Source of the DNA: Thalassorhabdomicrobium marinisediminis
GTDB lineage: Bacteria; Pseudomonadota; Alphaproteobacteria; Rhodobacterales; Rhodobacteraceae
Direction: 5' to 3'
DNA length: 64,000 nt
Assembly (NCBI RefSeq): GCF_003072065.1
Contig: NZ_QCYG01000008.1
Location: forward strand, 62,001-126,000
Position numbers and translations under genes: made by a program. A model generated the notes under the pieces. The model did no database searches and was not told the DNA's origin. It saw only the letters and a list, made by a program, of their open reading frames with translations. Below, in pieces: positions 45,011 to 54,233 of the stretch (the stretch's first letter is position 1; the number at the start of each line of letters is the position of its first letter).

Positions 45011-45175
45011 TGGCGCCTGTCACACGCTTCGCGCTCCTATGGGCTGTTGCCGGCAGTCCACATAAACTACGCAGTGCAATCCATTGATTCTTGCAATAAA
45101 TGCCGAAGTGCCGCAGGTTGACGCCAATAATGGGCGAAAAGTCCGATTTAAGCGTGGCATCAGAGGCAGTCACAT

Positions 45176-46603
45176 ATGACATATGATAAATTACTTAAGG
45201 CGGCTTTCGCAGGCCTCGCTTTGGCGTTTGCGACCGTTCCTGCGCAGGTTTCGGCTGAAACCCTGCAGGTTATGCGGGGCGCGCCGTCGCGGGCCCTGAA
45301 TGTTCCGATGAACCGGGCGGTGGTGGTCGAAAGCGACGTTCCCTTTACCGAACTTTCCATCGCCAACCCGTCCATTGCAGACATTTCTTCCCTGTCCGAG
45401 CGCACGATCTATGTGTTGGGCAAGGTGCCCGGGCGCACGACGTTGACGCTTTTGGGCGGTGACGGGCGGTTGATCACCAACGTCGAGGTGCACGTGACCC
45501 CCGACATCGCCGAGTTCAAGGAACGGCTGGGCCAGATCCTTCCCGGTGAGAACATCGAAGTGCGCACGGCCAACGACGGGATCGTGCTTTCCGGCACCGT
45601 GTCGTCCATCGCACGGCTGGACCGCGCGCTTGAGCTGGCCAACCGCTACGCACCGGACCGCGTGTCCAACCTGATGAGCGTTGGCGGCACCCAGCAAGTG
45701 ATGTTGCGGGTCCGTTTTGCCGAAATGCAGCGGTCGGTGTCCAAGTCGCTCAGCTCGTCGCTGGCGCTTGGTGGCAACACGCTGGGCGGGGATCTTGGCC
45801 TGGCCCTTGGCACCGGATCGAGCGTCGGCAACGGATCGCGGCTGGCCGCCCTTGGCGGATCGACCCCCAACGCAAATGACAACGCGGGCGCTTTCCTGTT
45901 CGGCTTCAACGCAGGCGGGGTCGAGGTTGGCATCCTTCTGGAAGCGCTGGAAAATCGCGGTGTCGTCCGCACGTTGGCCGAGCCCAACCTGACCGCGCTT
46001 TCGGGCCAGGAAGCCAGCTTTCTTGCAGGTGGTGAATACCCGGTGCCGGTCGCACAGGACGCCGACACGATTTCGGTGGAATACAAGCCTTTCGGGATCG
46101 AACTGGACTTCATCCCCCGGGTGATCGATGGCGACATTATCAACCTTGAGCTCGCCGCCTCGGTCTCCTCGCTCGACCCGTCGAACGGGTTCAGCCAGAA
46201 CGGTTTTAACATCGACGCTTTCAAGACGCGCAGCACCTCGACTACGGTTGAGATGCGCGACGGGGAAAGCTTCGCCATCGCAGGGCTTCTGTCCGACGAC
46301 TTCGTCGATCTCGCCGGTCAGGTGCCATGGGCCGGTGACATTCCGGTGTTGGGCGCGCTGTTCCGGTCCGCCGAATACAGCCGGAAACAGACCGAATTGG
46401 TGATCATCGTCACCCCGCATCTGGTGACACCGACCCGGGGTGAGGCTTTGGCCCTGCCCACCGACCGCGTGCGCCCGCCGACCGAACGGGACCTGTTCCT
46501 GTTTGGCCGCGTTGCCGCCGAGAATGCACCCCAGCAGGGTGGTGCCGGAGAAGTCGCACGACAGGACTTCAGCGGCTCCTATGGCTACGTATTGGACGAT
46601 TGA
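45176..46603 (+). CDS. cpaC: Flp pilus secretin CpaC (RcpA)
   Basis: A 475-residue outer-membrane channel for the pilus. A Sec signal peptide (MTYDKLLKAAFAGLALAF ending at VSAE) is followed by a pilus-formation N domain (RALNVPMNRAVVVESDVPFTELSIANPSIADI), a BON-like repeat (IEVRTANDGIVLSGTVSSIARLDRALELA) and the secretin domain (about 245-430). The latter includes LTALSGQEASFLAGGEYPVPV, and VPWAGDIPVLGALFRS, the GxPxLGxLF-type signature, with LVIIVTPHLV. ATG 45176 lies within CACATATGACATATG. It partners with CpaB and the OmpA lipoprotein. Confidence 0.95.
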   Translation: MTYDKLLKAAFAGLALAFATVPAQVSAETLQVMRGAPSRALNVPMNRAVVVESDVPFTELSIANPSIADISSLSERTIYVLGKVPGRTTLTLLGGDGRLITNVEVHVTPDIAEFKERLGQILPGENIEVRTANDGIVLSGTVSSIARLDRALELANRYAPDRVSNLMSVGGTQQVMLRVRFAEMQRSVSKSLSSSLALGGNTLGGDLGLALGTGSSVGNGSRLAALGGSTPNANDNAGAFLFGFNAGGVEVGILLEALENRGVVRTLAEPNLTALSGQEASFLAGGEYPVPVAQDADTISVEYKPFGIELDFIPRVIDGDIINLELAASVSSLDPSNGFSQNGFNIDAFKTRSTSTTVEMRDGESFAIAGLLSDDFVDLAGQVPWAGDIPVLGALFRSAEYSRKQTELVIIVTPHLVTPTRGEALALPTDRVRPPTERDLFLFGRVAAENAPQQGGAGEVARQDFSGSYGYVLDD

Positions 46604-46619
46604 GATGGGAATCGCGGCA

Positions 46620-47297
46620 ATGAAAACGACAGCAGCACTCACCATGACGGCGGTATTGGCCCTTTCGGCCTGTACCCAAGCAGACAGTCCCGCCGCGCGA
46701 AACTTCAACACGCGAGAGGCCGGCGCGGAAATCGACAGCGGCTATTTCGGCAACGCGACCATGAACAACACCCAAGTCCAAAGCGGTCAGGGCCACAACA
46801 TGCGCGTCAATCTCAACCAGCGGTTCGCCAATGAGGTGAACACGATGGTGACCTTCCCGTTCAACTCGACCGCGCTGGATGCCAACGCGCGGGCGATCCT
46901 GCAACAGCAGGCGAACTGGATCCGGCAATTCCCGGAAATCCGCTTCAAGGTCTATGGGCACACCGACCTTGTGGGTTCAACGGCCTACAACCGCCGTCTG
47001 GGCCTGCGCCGGGCCGAAGCCGTGGTGCTTTATCTGACCTCGCAGGGGATCAGCCGCGACCGTCTGGAAGCGGTCGTGTCCTTTGGCGAAACCCAGCCGC
47101 TGGTCGTCACGCAGGGGCGTGAGCGACGCAACCGGCGCACGGTGACCGAAGTGTCCGGCTTCGTCGATGGCTCGCCCATGCTTCTGAACGGCCGCTACGC
47201 CGAGGTGATCTTCCGCGAATATGTGGCCAGCGCCACGCCCGCCAGCGCGGTTGGCGGCGGTGGCGGCGGTGGCGCTGCACCAGCCGCGGGCGGCTGA
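46620..47297 (+). CDS. OmpA-family lipoprotein of the tad locus
   Basis: A 225-residue lipoprotein. From ATG 46620 it reads MKTTAALTMTAVLALSACTQ, with lipobox LSAC and lipidated Cys18. The C-terminal half is an OmpA peptidoglycan-binding domain: VTFPFNSTALDANARAILQQQANWI, FKVYGHTDLVGSTAYNRRLGLRRAEAV and ERRNRRTVTEV. A Gly/Ala-rich tail ends the protein. It probably fixes the secretin to the cell wall, in the place occupied by CpaD or RcpB in other tad loci. A start at 46605 (MGIAAMKTT) is possible. A strong terminator follows. Confidence 0.9.
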   Translation: MKTTAALTMTAVLALSACTQADSPAARNFNTREAGAEIDSGYFGNATMNNTQVQSGQGHNMRVNLNQRFANEVNTMVTFPFNSTALDANARAILQQQANWIRQFPEIRFKVYGHTDLVGSTAYNRRLGLRRAEAVVLYLTSQGISRDRLEAVVSFGETQPLVVTQGRERRNRRTVTEVSGFVDGSPMLLNGRYAEVIFREYVASATPASAVGGGGGGGAAPAAGG

Positions 47298-47324
47298 CAC
47301 CGGAGCACGTAAACACCACCAAAT

Positions 47325-47348
47325 GGGGCCCCAAGCGGGCCCCTTTTT
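47325..47348 (+). terminator. Rho-independent terminator after the OmpA lipoprotein gene
   Basis: GGGGCCC (47325-47331), loop CAAGC, GGGCCCC (47337-47343) and TTTTT (47344-47348). This is the clearest intrinsic terminator in the window. It implies that cpaE and later genes have their own promoter in 47349-47568, where no clear -35/-10 pair was recognised. Confidence 0.85.
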
Positions 47349-47568
47349 GCATGTGCCCCGCGATCGCCCATGGAAACAAAGGCAACGTCAGGGCCATGAT
47401 CGTCGTCAGATACCGCACAAATGGGCATTTCTAGCCCCATTCTTGCCGCCTTCTTCCGTCAAAACCTCTGCTGAAACCGCCCTTGGGTGCTTTGTGTGCC
47501 GGGCGGGACGCACGCTTGAGGACGCGGTGATTCCGCGACCCGACCCCGAGTAGAAGGACGATAAGGCC

Positions 47569-48846
47569 ATGACCAGTTCGCAAATGCTACAGCCGGAACC
47601 CCAGCCGATCACGGCCTGCACGGTCAGCCGCGATGTGCAGAACTTCGATCTGCTGATCGAGGACATGGAAGCCTGCCTTGGCGAAAGCTGGGGCGATCTG
47701 AGTTTCGCAGACGCCCTGCCCTTTCTGGAGCAGCCCGACGCTTCGGAGCTGGAGTTCATCGCCATCGCGCTGGAAGAAGAGGACGAGGCGGATCTTGCCC
47801 TCATCTCCGAGATCGTCCGGGCCGCGAAAGCGCGCGAGATCAAGGTGTTGCTGATCGCCGAAGATGTCTCACCCGCGGCGCTGCACGGGTTGCTGCGTGA
47901 CGGCGGGGATGAGTTCGTCCCCTACCCGCTTCCCGAAGGCGAATTGGCGCAAGCGATCGAGCGGGTGCTTTCGGTGCAGGACACGCCTGCCGTAGCACCG
48001 GAGCTTGAGAACAAACTCAAGGCCACCGGCGACCGCAACGGGGTGGTGATCCCGGTGCAGGGCATGGCCGGCGGCACCGGCGCCACAACGCTCGCCGTCA
48101 ATCTGGCGTGGGAGTTGGCAAACATCGACGTGGGCAAGGGCAAAAAGGTCAAGGGCGCAGACGCACCCGCCGGTCCTCGGGTCTGCCTGCTTGATCTGGA
48201 TTTCCAGTTCGGCACAACCTCCACCTATCTCGACCTGCCCCGCCGCGAGGCCGTGTTCGAGATGCTGCAGGACACCGACAACATGGACAGCGAGGTCTTC
48301 ATGAACTCGCTTCTGTCCTACGACCAGAAATTGCAGGTGCTGACCGCGCCGACGGACCTGATCCCGATGGACCTGATCTCTCCGGTGGATGTGGAGCGGG
48401 TGATCGAGATGGCGCGCACGAATTTCGATTATGTCATCATCGACATGCCCAGCACGCTGCTGGAATGGACCGAGACCGTGCTTAACAAGGCGCATGTGTT
48501 CTTCGCGACGCTCGAGCTCGACATGCGCTCGGCGCAGAACACCCTGAGGATCAAGCGGGTGCTCCAATCCGAGCAACTGCCCTTCGAGAAGATGCGCTTC
48601 GTGCTGAACCGCGCGCCCAAGTTTACCGATCTGAACGGCAAGAGCCGGATCAAGCGTCTGGCCGACAGTCTTGGCATCTCGATCGAAGTGCAACTGCCCG
48701 ACGGCGGCAAGACCGTGGCGCAGAACGCCGACCACGGCGTGCCAATGGCCGAAGGGATCGCCAAAAATCCCCTGCGCAAGGAAATCGCCAAGCTGGCGGC
48801 TTCGGTGCACGAGGTGAACGAGGCCGACATCGCCGCATCCGCATAA
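47569..48846 (+). CDS. cpaE: Flp pilus localisation protein CpaE (TadZ)
   Basis: A 425-residue ParA/MinD-like protein. The N-terminal 130 residues form an atypical receiver-like domain (AREIKVLLIAEDVSPAALHGLLRDGGDEFVPYP). The C-terminal ATPase domain has a degenerate P-loop, GMAGGTGATTLAVNLA, in which the Walker A Lys is Ala; the DLDFQFGTTSTYLDLP and FDYVIIDMPSTLLEWT segments correspond to switch I and Walker B. TadZ proteins place the pilus machine at the pole and often have altered Walker A motifs. Followed after 12 bases by cpaF. Confidence 0.93.
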   Translation: MTSSQMLQPEPQPITACTVSRDVQNFDLLIEDMEACLGESWGDLSFADALPFLEQPDASELEFIAIALEEEDEADLALISEIVRAAKAREIKVLLIAEDVSPAALHGLLRDGGDEFVPYPLPEGELAQAIERVLSVQDTPAVAPELENKLKATGDRNGVVIPVQGMAGGTGATTLAVNLAWELANIDVGKGKKVKGADAPAGPRVCLLDLDFQFGTTSTYLDLPRREAVFEMLQDTDNMDSEVFMNSLLSYDQKLQVLTAPTDLIPMDLISPVDVERVIEMARTNFDYVIIDMPSTLLEWTETVLNKAHVFFATLELDMRSAQNTLRIKRVLQSEQLPFEKMRFVLNRAPKFTDLNGKSRIKRLADSLGISIEVQLPDGGKTVAQNADHGVPMAEGIAKNPLRKEIAKLAASVHEVNEADIAASA

Positions 48847-48858
48847 AGGTGGGACATC

Positions 48859-50298
48859 ATGTTTTCGAAGTATAAAAAGACCGCACCCCCGGCCCCCCAG
48901 TCCGCCGCCAACGCCGAGGTCGCGCCCGATCAGCCGAACCAGCCCGAAGCGCCCACCCGTGCGACGATGGTCAAGCAGCCGCCGGTCAAGGCCGTCGTGC
49001 CTGCGGCGGACAAAGAGCGCAAGCGCAAGGAGCGGCTGGGCGAGATCAAGCTCGAGCTGCACAAGGCCCTGCTCGACAACCTGAACCTCGCCGCGCTTGA
49101 GCGGGCCTCGGACCAGGACCTGCGCGAAGAGATCCAGTCGATCTCGCAGGAGACGCTGGACGAGATGGGCATCGTTCTGAACCGCGAAGAGCGGCAGACG
49201 CTGGTCAAAGAGCTGTTCTTCGAGGTCAAGGGCCTGGGCCCGCTGGAAACCTTGCTGCAAGACGACAGCGTGAACGATATTCTAGTGAACGGACCGCAGC
49301 AGATTTTCGTGGAACGTGACGGGCGGCTGCAACTCACCGATGTGACCTTCAAGGATGAACGCCACCTGCTGCGGATCATCGACAAGATCGTGTCCGCCGT
49401 GGGCCGTCGCGTCGATGAATCGAACCCCTATGTGGACGCCCGCTTGGCCGACGGCTCGCGTTTCAACGCCATGGTGCCGCCGATTGCGGTTGACGGCTCG
49501 CTGGTGTCGATCCGTAAGTTCAAGAAGGACAAGCTGGGCATCGACGATCTGGTGAAATTCGGCGCCTTCACCGAAGAGATGGCCGCCTATTTGCAGGCCG
49601 CCGTCTCGACCCGGTTGAATATCATCGTCTCGGGCGGCACGGGCTCGGGCAAGACCACCACGCTCAACGCGCTGTCGTCTTTCATCGACGACGCCGAACG
49701 CATCCTGACGATTGAGGATACGGCGGAACTGCAGTTGCAACAGACCCACGTGGGCCGGATGGAAAGCCGCCCGCCCAACGTCGAAGGCAAAGGCGGCGTG
49801 AGCCAGCGTGACTGTCTGCGCAACGCCCTGCGGATGCGACCGGACCGGATCATCGTGGGCGAAACCCGCGGCGAGGAAGTCATCGACATGCTGCAGGCGA
49901 TGAACACCGGTCACGACGGATCGATGACCACGATCCACGCCAACAGCGCGCGCGACGGGGTATCCCGTCTGGAAAACATGATCGCCATGGCGGGGATCGA
50001 AATGCCGCTGAAGGCCACACGCAGCCAGATTTCCTCGGCTGTGAACCTGATCGTGCAAGCCTCACGTCTGCAGGACGGCTCTCGCCGGATGACCTCAATC
50101 ACCGAGATCACGGGGATGGAGGGCGACGTCATCTCGATGCAGGAAGTCTTCCGCTACCAGCGTGTGGGCCTGACCCCCGACAACAAGATCATCGGCCATT
50201 TCACCGCCACCGGCGTGCGATCGCATTTCTCGGAACGGTTCAAGCTGTGGGGCTACGATCTGCCCCCCGCCATCTTCGAACCCGTAGCCGCCCAGTAA
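48859..50298 (+). CDS. cpaF: Flp pilus ATPase CpaF (TadA)
   Basis: A 479-residue GspE/PilT-superfamily secretion ATPase that powers pilus extension and retraction. The N-terminal 75 residues are a low-complexity Pro/Lys-rich linker. The catalytic part has [18 protein letters not shown] (Walker A, about residue 258), a Walker B/Asp-box region [26 protein letters not shown] and the His-box [18 protein letters not shown]. Length and motifs are typical of TadA. Operon with cpaE, tadB and tadC. Confidence 0.97.
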   Translation: MFSKYKKTAPPAPQSAANAEVAPDQPNQPEAPTRATMVKQPPVKAVVPAADKERKRKERLGEIKLELHKALLDNLNLAALERASDQDLREEIQSISQETLDEMGIVLNREERQTLVKELFFEVKGLGPLETLLQDDSVNDILVNGPQQIFVERDGRLQLTDVTFKDERHLLRIIDKIVSAVGRRVDESNPYVDARLADGSRFNAMVPPIAVDGSLVSIRKFKKDKLGIDDLVKFGAFTEEMAAYLQAAVSTRLNIIVSGGTGSGKTTTLNALSSFIDDAERILTIEDTAELQLQQTHVGRMESRPPNVEGKGGVSQRDCLRNALRMRPDRIIVGETRGEEVIDMLQAMNTGHDGSMTTIHANSARDGVSRLENMIAMAGIEMPLKATRSQISSAVNLIVQASRLQDGSRRMTSITEITGMEGDVISMQEVFRYQRVGLTPDNKIIGHFTATGVRSHFSERFKLWGYDLPPAIFEPVAAQ

Positions 50299-50310
50299 GG
50301 GGACCCACAC

Positions 50311-51279
50311 ATGACGATTTCTCCGGAACCGATTATCTATGGCCTGATCTTCGTGGCCTGTATCGTGCTCGTCAACGGCATCTATCTGGTCGCCTTCGGC
50401 AAAAGCATCAACTTCAACAACCGGGTGAACCGCCGTTTGGAGATGTTGGAGAAAGGCGGCAACCGCGAACAGGTTCTCGACCAACTTCGCAAGGAAATGG
50501 GCCAGCACCTGGAATCGCAACAGATTCCGCTGTATTCCCTGTTGGCGGCGAAGGCGCAGAAGGCCAACATCGCCTTTACCCCATCGCAGCTGATGATGCT
50601 GATGGTGGTGATGTCCGGCGTGGCCTTCATGGGGCTCACGGTGGGCACCTCGACCAGTCTGCCGATCCGCATCGCCGTGTCGATTTCCATGGGCATCGGT
50701 GGCATCTATGTCTGGGTCAGCAACAAGGCAAAAAAGCGCATCGCGATGATCGAGGAGCAGCTTCCGGAAGCGGTTGAGCTGATGGTTCGGTCCTTGCGGG
50801 TGGGGCATCCGTTCAGCTCGGCCATCGCGATCGTGGCGAAAGAGGTGCCCGACCCGCTGGGTTCGGAAATGGGCGTGATCTCGGACGAGGCGGCCTACGG
50901 GCGCGACATGGGTGAGACGCTGAAAGACATGGCCGAACGGCTTGATATGCAGGATCTGCGGTTTCTGGCCGTCGCTGTGACCATCCAGCAGACCGCCGGC
51001 GGCAACCTTGCCGAAATCCTGCACGGGCTGGCGCAGGTGATCCGGGCCCGCTTCAAGCTATTCCGCCGGGTTAAAGCAATCACCGCCGAGGCGAAATGGT
51101 CGGGCATGTTCCTGTCCGTCTTCCCGCTCGGGGCACTGGTTATGATCAACCTGATCCAGCCGAACTACTATGACGACGTGAAAGAGACGTCGGTCTTCAT
51201 TCCGGCCTGTCTGGCCGTAGCGGGCTTTCTGGTCGCCAACGTCGTCGTCATGCGTCGACTTGTAAACATCAAGGTGTAA
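50311..51279 (+). CDS. tadB: Tad pilus inner-membrane platform protein TadB
   Basis: A 322-residue GspF-family protein. It has an N-terminal helix (PIIYGLIFVACIVLVNGIYLVAFG), a middle hydrophobic pair (LMMLMVVMSGVAFMGLTVGT), the cytoplasmic GspF domain (EEQLPEAVELMVRSLRVGHPFSSAIAIVAKEV...GNLAEILHGLAQVIRAR) and two C-terminal helices. It forms the rotating platform above CpaF with TadC. GGGGACC lies upstream of the start. Confidence 0.95.
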   Translation: MTISPEPIIYGLIFVACIVLVNGIYLVAFGKSINFNNRVNRRLEMLEKGGNREQVLDQLRKEMGQHLESQQIPLYSLLAAKAQKANIAFTPSQLMMLMVVMSGVAFMGLTVGTSTSLPIRIAVSISMGIGGIYVWVSNKAKKRIAMIEEQLPEAVELMVRSLRVGHPFSSAIAIVAKEVPDPLGSEMGVISDEAAYGRDMGETLKDMAERLDMQDLRFLAVAVTIQQTAGGNLAEILHGLAQVIRARFKLFRRVKAITAEAKWSGMFLSVFPLGALVMINLIQPNYYDDVKETSVFIPACLAVAGFLVANVVVMRRLVNIKV

Positions 51280-51284
51280 CGACT

Positions 51285-52262
51285 ATGGGCATTCTCGACA
51301 CGATCAACACCAAATTGACCGAGCTTTTGGGTCCTTTCGGGCCGGTCATGGCTCTGCTGATGCTGGGGGTTTTGCTGATCCTGCTGGTTCTGCCAGCGAT
51401 GATGCAGAAGCGGGCCGACCCGCTGGACAAGCTCAAGGCGGCGAACCAACACGCGCAAGAACGCAGCTCGGACACGCTGCGCGCTTCACGCGGGACGGAC
51501 AAGCTCGACAAGTATTCAAACTTTCTGGAACCGCAGGATGAAGAGGAATATTCGGCCATCCGGTTGAAGCTGATTCAGGCCGGCTATCGCACCAAATCGG
51601 CGGTCAAGACCTACCACTTCATGCAGTTCGCCTTGGGCATCTCGTTCCTGTTGTTGGGGATCACCTATGCGGTCTACGCCTCCTCAACGGGGGAGCCGAG
51701 CACGCAAAACACCATCATGTCGATCTTCATCCCCGGCTTCATGGGGTATTACCTGCCCAAATGGTGGGTGAACAAACGGCAAACCGCACGACAGTCGGAA
51801 ATGGTCAACGGGTTTCCCGACAGCCTTGACATGATGCTGGTCTGCGTCGAAGCAGGGCAGTCCCTTGACCAAGCCATCATCCGCGTCGCCACCGAGCTCA
51901 AGTCCGGCTTCCCGGCGCTGGCCGAGGAATACGAAGCGGTCAGCCATGAGATGAAGGCCGGCAAGGACAAGACGCAGGTGTTGCGCGACATGTCGGAACG
52001 CTGCGGCGTGCCGGACATCGCATCCTTCGTAACCGTGCTGATCCAAAGCCAACAGTTCGGGACATCCATCGCCGAAGCGCTGCGCGTGTTCTCGGCCGAG
52101 ATGCGCGACAAGCGGGTGTTGCGGGCCGAGGAGAAGGCCAACACCCTGCCGACAAAAATGACACTGGCGACGATGATGTTGACGGTGCCCCCGCTACTTA
52201 TCATCTTGATCGGCCCGTCGGTTTATAACATCTACGAGACGTTGAATAAGGGCAATTTCTAG
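51285..52262 (+). CDS. tadC: Tad pilus inner-membrane platform protein TadC
   Basis: A 325-residue GspF-family paralogue of TadB. It has an N-terminal helix (VMALLMLGVLLILLVLPAMM), a helix pair around FALGISFLLLGITYAVYAS, and the GspF domain FPDSLDMMLVCVEAGQSLDQAIIRVATELKS and FVTVLIQSQQFGTSIAEALRVFSAEMRDKR. It ends with a transmembrane segment LTVPPLLIILIGPSVYNIYE. Five bases after tadB. Confidence 0.95.
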   Translation: MGILDTINTKLTELLGPFGPVMALLMLGVLLILLVLPAMMQKRADPLDKLKAANQHAQERSSDTLRASRGTDKLDKYSNFLEPQDEEEYSAIRLKLIQAGYRTKSAVKTYHFMQFALGISFLLLGITYAVYASSTGEPSTQNTIMSIFIPGFMGYYLPKWWVNKRQTARQSEMVNGFPDSLDMMLVCVEAGQSLDQAIIRVATELKSGFPALAEEYEAVSHEMKAGKDKTQVLRDMSERCGVPDIASFVTVLIQSQQFGTSIAEALRVFSAEMRDKRVLRAEEKANTLPTKMTLATMMLTVPPLLIILIGPSVYNIYETLNKGNF

Positions 52263-52269
52263 GGACCTG

Positions 52270-52830
52270 ATGCGAAATCGCGCGCTGATGCTGGCTGCAT
52301 GTGCCGTCCTGACCGCTTGTGGTCCGGGCGGCTTTGCGCCGTCCAAAGGTGACCGCGTTTTCGCGCCCGGTGTGGCCGGCTCCTCGGACATCGACGGGCT
52401 GCTGATCGGGCACCGGCTGATGGCCGCGGGCGAGTACGAGCTAGCCTTGCGCGCCTATACCCGCGCGGCGGCGCAACAGGGGCTGAACGTCGACACGCTC
52501 TCGGCGCTGGGATCTGCGAACCTCAAGCTGGGGCGGCTCAATCAGGCCGAGAGGCTGCTGCGCCGTGCCACTGAAGAGGATCCCACCTTTGCCGCCGCCT
52601 GGAACAACCTCGGCGTTATCTTAATGGAGCGCGGAAAGACCGCCGAGGCCGCGCAGGTCTTCCGTCGCGCATTTGCCACGGATAACGGCAATTCCGACGA
52701 AATCCGCGACAACCTGCGCTTGGCGCTCGCAAAATTGGATGATCCGCTTCATACTGACGGGCAAGAGAACGAACCGTTCCAACTGGTGCGACGGGGTACG
52801 GGCGATTACGTGATCCTGTCGACCCAATAA
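52270..52830 (+). CDS. tadD: TPR lipoprotein of the tad locus (TadD type)
   Basis: A 186-residue lipoprotein with signal MRNRALMLAACAVLTAC (lipobox LTAC, Cys17). Two or three tetratricopeptide repeats follow (GEYELALRAYTRAAAQQGLNVDTLSALGSANLKLGRLNQAERLLRRATEEDPTFAAAWNNLGVILMERGKTAEAAQVFRRA). TadD is an outer-membrane pilotin-like protein needed for secretin assembly. Seven bases after tadC. Confidence 0.85.
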   Translation: MRNRALMLAACAVLTACGPGGFAPSKGDRVFAPGVAGSSDIDGLLIGHRLMAAGEYELALRAYTRAAAQQGLNVDTLSALGSANLKLGRLNQAERLLRRATEEDPTFAAAWNNLGVILMERGKTAEAAQVFRRAFATDNGNSDEIRDNLRLALAKLDDPLHTDGQENEPFQLVRRGTGDYVILSTQ

Positions 52831-52858
52831 AGACAGAGCAGTAAAAGGACGCACACCC

Positions 52859-53716
52859 ATGCGCCACCCTATTCTCCTTTCAGTGGCCCTTCTGGGCTCT
52901 TTTGCATTGGCCGCGTGCGACAAGTCGGGCGACGCGCAGGTCGAACGCGCGTTGCAGGACGTGAACGTGGTCGATGAAACCAACCTCAATGACGTGATGC
53001 TGACGGTCGCGGACCCCAACGAGGCCGTGAACTACTTCTCCCGCGCATCAACCAACGATCCGGGCCGGATTGACCTTATGCGCGGTTTGGCCAAGTCTTT
53101 GGTCCGCGCCCGCCGGCCCGCCGATGCGGTGACCGCATGGTCCGCCGTGGTGGACCATGACGACAGCACGCTGAACGACAAGATCGATCTGGCCGACGCC
53201 CTGATCCGCACCAACGACTGGGACAAGGCGGAAGCGGTGCTCGACACGATCCCGCCCACTTACGAGACCTTCAAACGCTACCGGCTTGAGGCGATGGTCG
53301 CCGACAGCAACGAGGAGTGGGCCAATGCCGACAGTTTCTACGAAACGGCCGTCGGGCTCACCACCTCGCCCGCCGGGGTCTACAACAACTGGGGTTTCTC
53401 GAAGCTGACGCGTGGGGATTACGCCGCGGCCGAACGCATGTTCACAGCGGCCCTGCGCAACGATTCCGACCTCTTCACCGCCAAGAACAATCTGGTTCTG
53501 GCCCGCGGGGCGCAGCGCAACTACGACCTACCCGTGGTGCCGATGGATCAGGTCGAGCGGGCACAGCTTCTGCACACGCTGGCGCTGACCGCGATCAAGC
53601 AGAACGACCTCACTATCGGGCGCGGGCTTCTGAAAGAAGCCATCGACACCCACCCGCAACACTTCGAAGCCGCCGTACGCGCGATGCGGGCGCTTGAAGA
53701 CAACGTGACGAACTAA
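52859..53716 (+). CDS. Second TPR lipoprotein of the tad locus
   Basis: A 285-residue lipoprotein with signal MRHPILLSVALLGSFALAAC (lipobox LAAC, Cys20). The rest is a helical repeat array: VNYFSRASTNDPGRIDLMRGLAKSLV, ADAVTAWSAVVDHDDSTLNDKIDLADALI, and AGVYNNWGFSKLTRGDYAAAERMFTAALRNDSDLFTAKNNLVLARG, which is clearly TPR. It probably works with the first TPR protein at the outer membrane. The start follows AAAAGGACG. Two TPR lipoproteins in series are usual in Rhodobacterales tad loci. Confidence 0.87.
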   Translation: MRHPILLSVALLGSFALAACDKSGDAQVERALQDVNVVDETNLNDVMLTVADPNEAVNYFSRASTNDPGRIDLMRGLAKSLVRARRPADAVTAWSAVVDHDDSTLNDKIDLADALIRTNDWDKAEAVLDTIPPTYETFKRYRLEAMVADSNEEWANADSFYETAVGLTTSPAGVYNNWGFSKLTRGDYAAAERMFTAALRNDSDLFTAKNNLVLARGAQRNYDLPVVPMDQVERAQLLHTLALTAIKQNDLTIGRGLLKEAIDTHPQHFEAAVRAMRALEDNVTN

Positions 53717-53717
53717 G

Positions 53718-54233
53718 GTGCTGACCCTTCCGCAGGTGTCGGTGACGCTGACGCAATCGGTCGCCTTCCTGATCTTCGTGGCCCCCCTGTGCCTTTATGT
53801 GGCGTGGAACGATCTGCGGGCGATGAAGATCCCCACCTGGTCGACCGACGCGCTGGCAATCATTTTCGTGGTCGTGGGCATCTTCGTCATGCCCTTCGGA
53901 GAGTACGCCTGGCGCTACAGCCACTTCTTCGTCGTTCTAGTAATCGCAATGATCCTGAATGCCGTAGGGGCGATGGGCGCAGGTGATAGCAAATTTCTGG
54001 CCTCGGCCGCGCCATTCGTGGCGCTGGAGGATGCGTTTCTTGTCCTAATGCTACTTGGGCTGGGCATGCTCGTCGGATACGTGATGCACCGGGTGGCGGG
54101 GCGCATCAGCGCGGTTCGCAACCTCGTCCCCACGTGGCAAAGCTGGCAGGAGCACAAGCGCTTTCCCTTGGGCTTTCCCATGGGTGCGGTCCTGATCCTG
54201 TATCTGGCCCTACCGCTGCTGTCTCAGCTCTAG
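53718..54233 (+). CDS. cpaA: Prepilin peptidase CpaA (TadV)
   Basis: A 171-residue A24 aspartic peptidase with about five helices. The two catalytic Asp residues lie in YVAWNDLRAMKIPTW (about residue 33) and GAMGAGDSKFLASAAPFV (the GxGD motif, about residue 90). It removes the leader of the three Flp prepilins. Start GTG 53718, one base after the previous stop. Its TAG stop is shared in a CTAG with the convergent membrane-protein gene. Confidence 0.92.
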   Translation: MLTLPQVSVTLTQSVAFLIFVAPLCLYVAWNDLRAMKIPTWSTDALAIIFVVVGIFVMPFGEYAWRYSHFFVVLVIAMILNAVGAMGAGDSKFLASAAPFVALEDAFLVLMLLGLGMLVGYVMHRVAGRISAVRNLVPTWQSWQEHKRFPLGFPMGAVLILYLALPLLSQL

